Source of the DNA: an uncultured Bacilli bacterium
GTDB taxonomy: Bacteria; Bacillota_I; Bacilli_A; RF39; UBA660
Direction: 5' to 3'
Assembly: GCA_934097255.1 (NCBI GenBank)
Contig: CAKONT010000042.1
Coordinates: 1 to 7,899 of the forward strand
Length of the DNA stretch: 7,899 bases
Both the position numbers and the translations under genes were made by a program. Numbering within the stretch: position 1 is the first letter of the stretch; every line of letters starts with the position of its first letter. This document shows, in pieces, positions 6,955-7,899 of this stretch. The notes under the pieces are model-generated. The model did not search any database. It saw only the letters and a list, made by a program, of their open reading frames with translations, and had not been told where the DNA came from.

Positions 6955-7899
6955 ATATATAGAATATCTATTTGTTTTATTAAATAACAATTCATCGTAA
7001 ACTAAAATTTTACTTAATCCTTCTAATAAACTATATCTATATAATGTATTTCCACTAATAAAATATAAATCTGTTGAATTACTAAATAGATTGTTTACTT
7101 CTTTAAAATGAAATAGATATGTTTTTTCTTTTAAAGTTACATTATATAAAATAACATCATCGTTATCTACATAATAATAGCTATCAAAATCATTTATTAT
7201 ATTTTGATAATCATTTAATTCTTCAATAGAATAATAATTAAAGGTTTGTCTATTTTTTAAATCAAAATAGTTAACTTTTACTTTTTCTTTGTCATAAAAA
7301 ACAAATCCATCTTTTTTATTACCAACTTTTTTATACTTATTTTTTTTAGGATTTATTTCGTATTGAACATAATTATCAACATCAAATAAATATAATTTAT
7401 TATTTATTATTCCATTATTTACATAATCATTTGTTATTACATCTTTTTTATCAAAAACTAATTCTTTTATTTTATTATTAGTCATATTAATTATGAATAA
7501 TTTTTTATATTCATACTTTTCATCATAATTAGGTAATATATAATATTTATCAACTTGTATTCCAAGTTTATTTATATATGTATCGTTTGAAAATATATTA
7601 AGAGTTTGAACATTCTTATTATTAATAGTTATAAATCCATTATATTTCCATACATAAATATAAGTATTATCTGGTATATTTGATAAATATACTTTAGCTT
7701 CTTGAATATCTTTTATTTCTTCTTTTTTTGAAGTTTTTAGATTTCTTTTTTGTAATGTATCATTAATGTTAAGATTTGAAAAATAACTGCCATTATAAAG
7801 GACATTGTCTTTATTACAAATTGTTCCATAATAATTATCGTTTGATAAAATCGGAAAAATACATAACATATCATCTTCTTTTGATACAATTATATCTTT
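6946..7899 (-). CDS. hypothetical protein with beta-propeller-like repeats, 5' end beyond window
   Basis: I do not recognise the family. The frame is open through the right edge, with ten further codons (KDIIVSKEDD) before the first internal ATG at 7869, so this is the C-terminal part of a longer protein (317 aa visible) and 7869 is probably not its start. The sequence is very rich in Asn, Lys, Tyr and Ile. Loose repeats recur with the pattern LYxxxxxNxxxxYxxx, for example (counting from Met 7869) around 158–172 (KLYLFDVDNYVQYEI), 230–244 and 267–280 (LYFISGNTLYRYSL). Such short beta-strand pairs resemble blades of a propeller-like sensor or extracytoplasmic protein. No membrane segment, signal or catalytic motif is visible in this part, though an N-terminal anchor could lie outside the window. 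It ends at a strong terminator, so it is the last gene of its transcript. Confidence 0.7.
   Translation of the reverse strand, partial: KDIIVSKEDDMLCIFPILSNDNYYGTICNKDNVLYNGSYFSNLNINDTLQKRNLKTSKKEEIKDIQEAKVYLSNIPDNTYIYVWKYNGFITINNKNVQTLNIFSNDTYINKLGIQVDKYYILPNYDEKYEYKKLFIINMTNNKIKELVFDKKDVITNDYVNNGIINNKLYLFDVDNYVQYEINPKKNKYKKVGNKKDGFVFYDKEKVKVNYFDLKNRQTFNYYSIEELNDYQNIINDFDSYYYVDNDDVILYNVTLKEKTYLFHFKEVNNLFSNSTDLYFISGNTLYRYSLLEGLSKILVYDELLFNKTNRYSIYKK

Overview
The window is strongly AT-rich DNA from a low-G+C Gram-positive bacterium. A dnaB–dnaI primosome gene pair, AGGAG-type ribosome binding sites and TTGAAA/TATAAT promoters point to Bacilli or a Mollicutes-like relative. All genes lie on the minus strand. 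tgt stops at TGA in the same frame as the next gene and tryptophan is TGG, so the standard bacterial code is used and not the mycoplasma code. I cannot name the genus.

The most notable region is 5820–6404. It has no protein gene but is rich in structure: a closing helix joins its two ends about 585 nt apart, and several clean hairpins lie inside. It has its own promoter (TTGATT, 17 bp, extended TATAAT) and is followed, after seven U residues and an AGGAGA ribosome binding site, by a 181-residue four-helix membrane protein with a DxxxD motif. Size, position and partner identify an OLE (ornate, large, extremophilic) RNA and its membrane partner OapA. An intrinsic terminator closes this unit at 5221–5250. 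In Halalkalibacterium halodurans the OLE complex sits at the membrane and is needed for tolerance of cold, short-chain alcohols and magnesium. Here it forms a compact two-gene unit instead of lying within the large isoprenoid/DNA-repair gene cluster known from classical hosts.

Downstream of OLE–oapA, a promoter overlapping the oapA terminator starts a tight five-gene operon (5193 down to the left edge): dnaB (replication initiation), a small RNHCP zinc-ribbon protein, dnaI (helicase loader), tgt (queuosine tRNA modification) and proS (archaeal/eukaryotic-type prolyl-tRNA synthetase, missing only its last few codons). It mixes loading of the replicative helicase with tRNA modification and charging.

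Upstream of OLE, in transcription order, lie the 3' part of an unrecognised Asn/Lys/Tyr-rich protein with beta-propeller-like repeats (cut by the right edge), a terminator, and a three-LysM-domain protein with no signal peptide. The OLE promoter begins immediately after the LysM stop codon.
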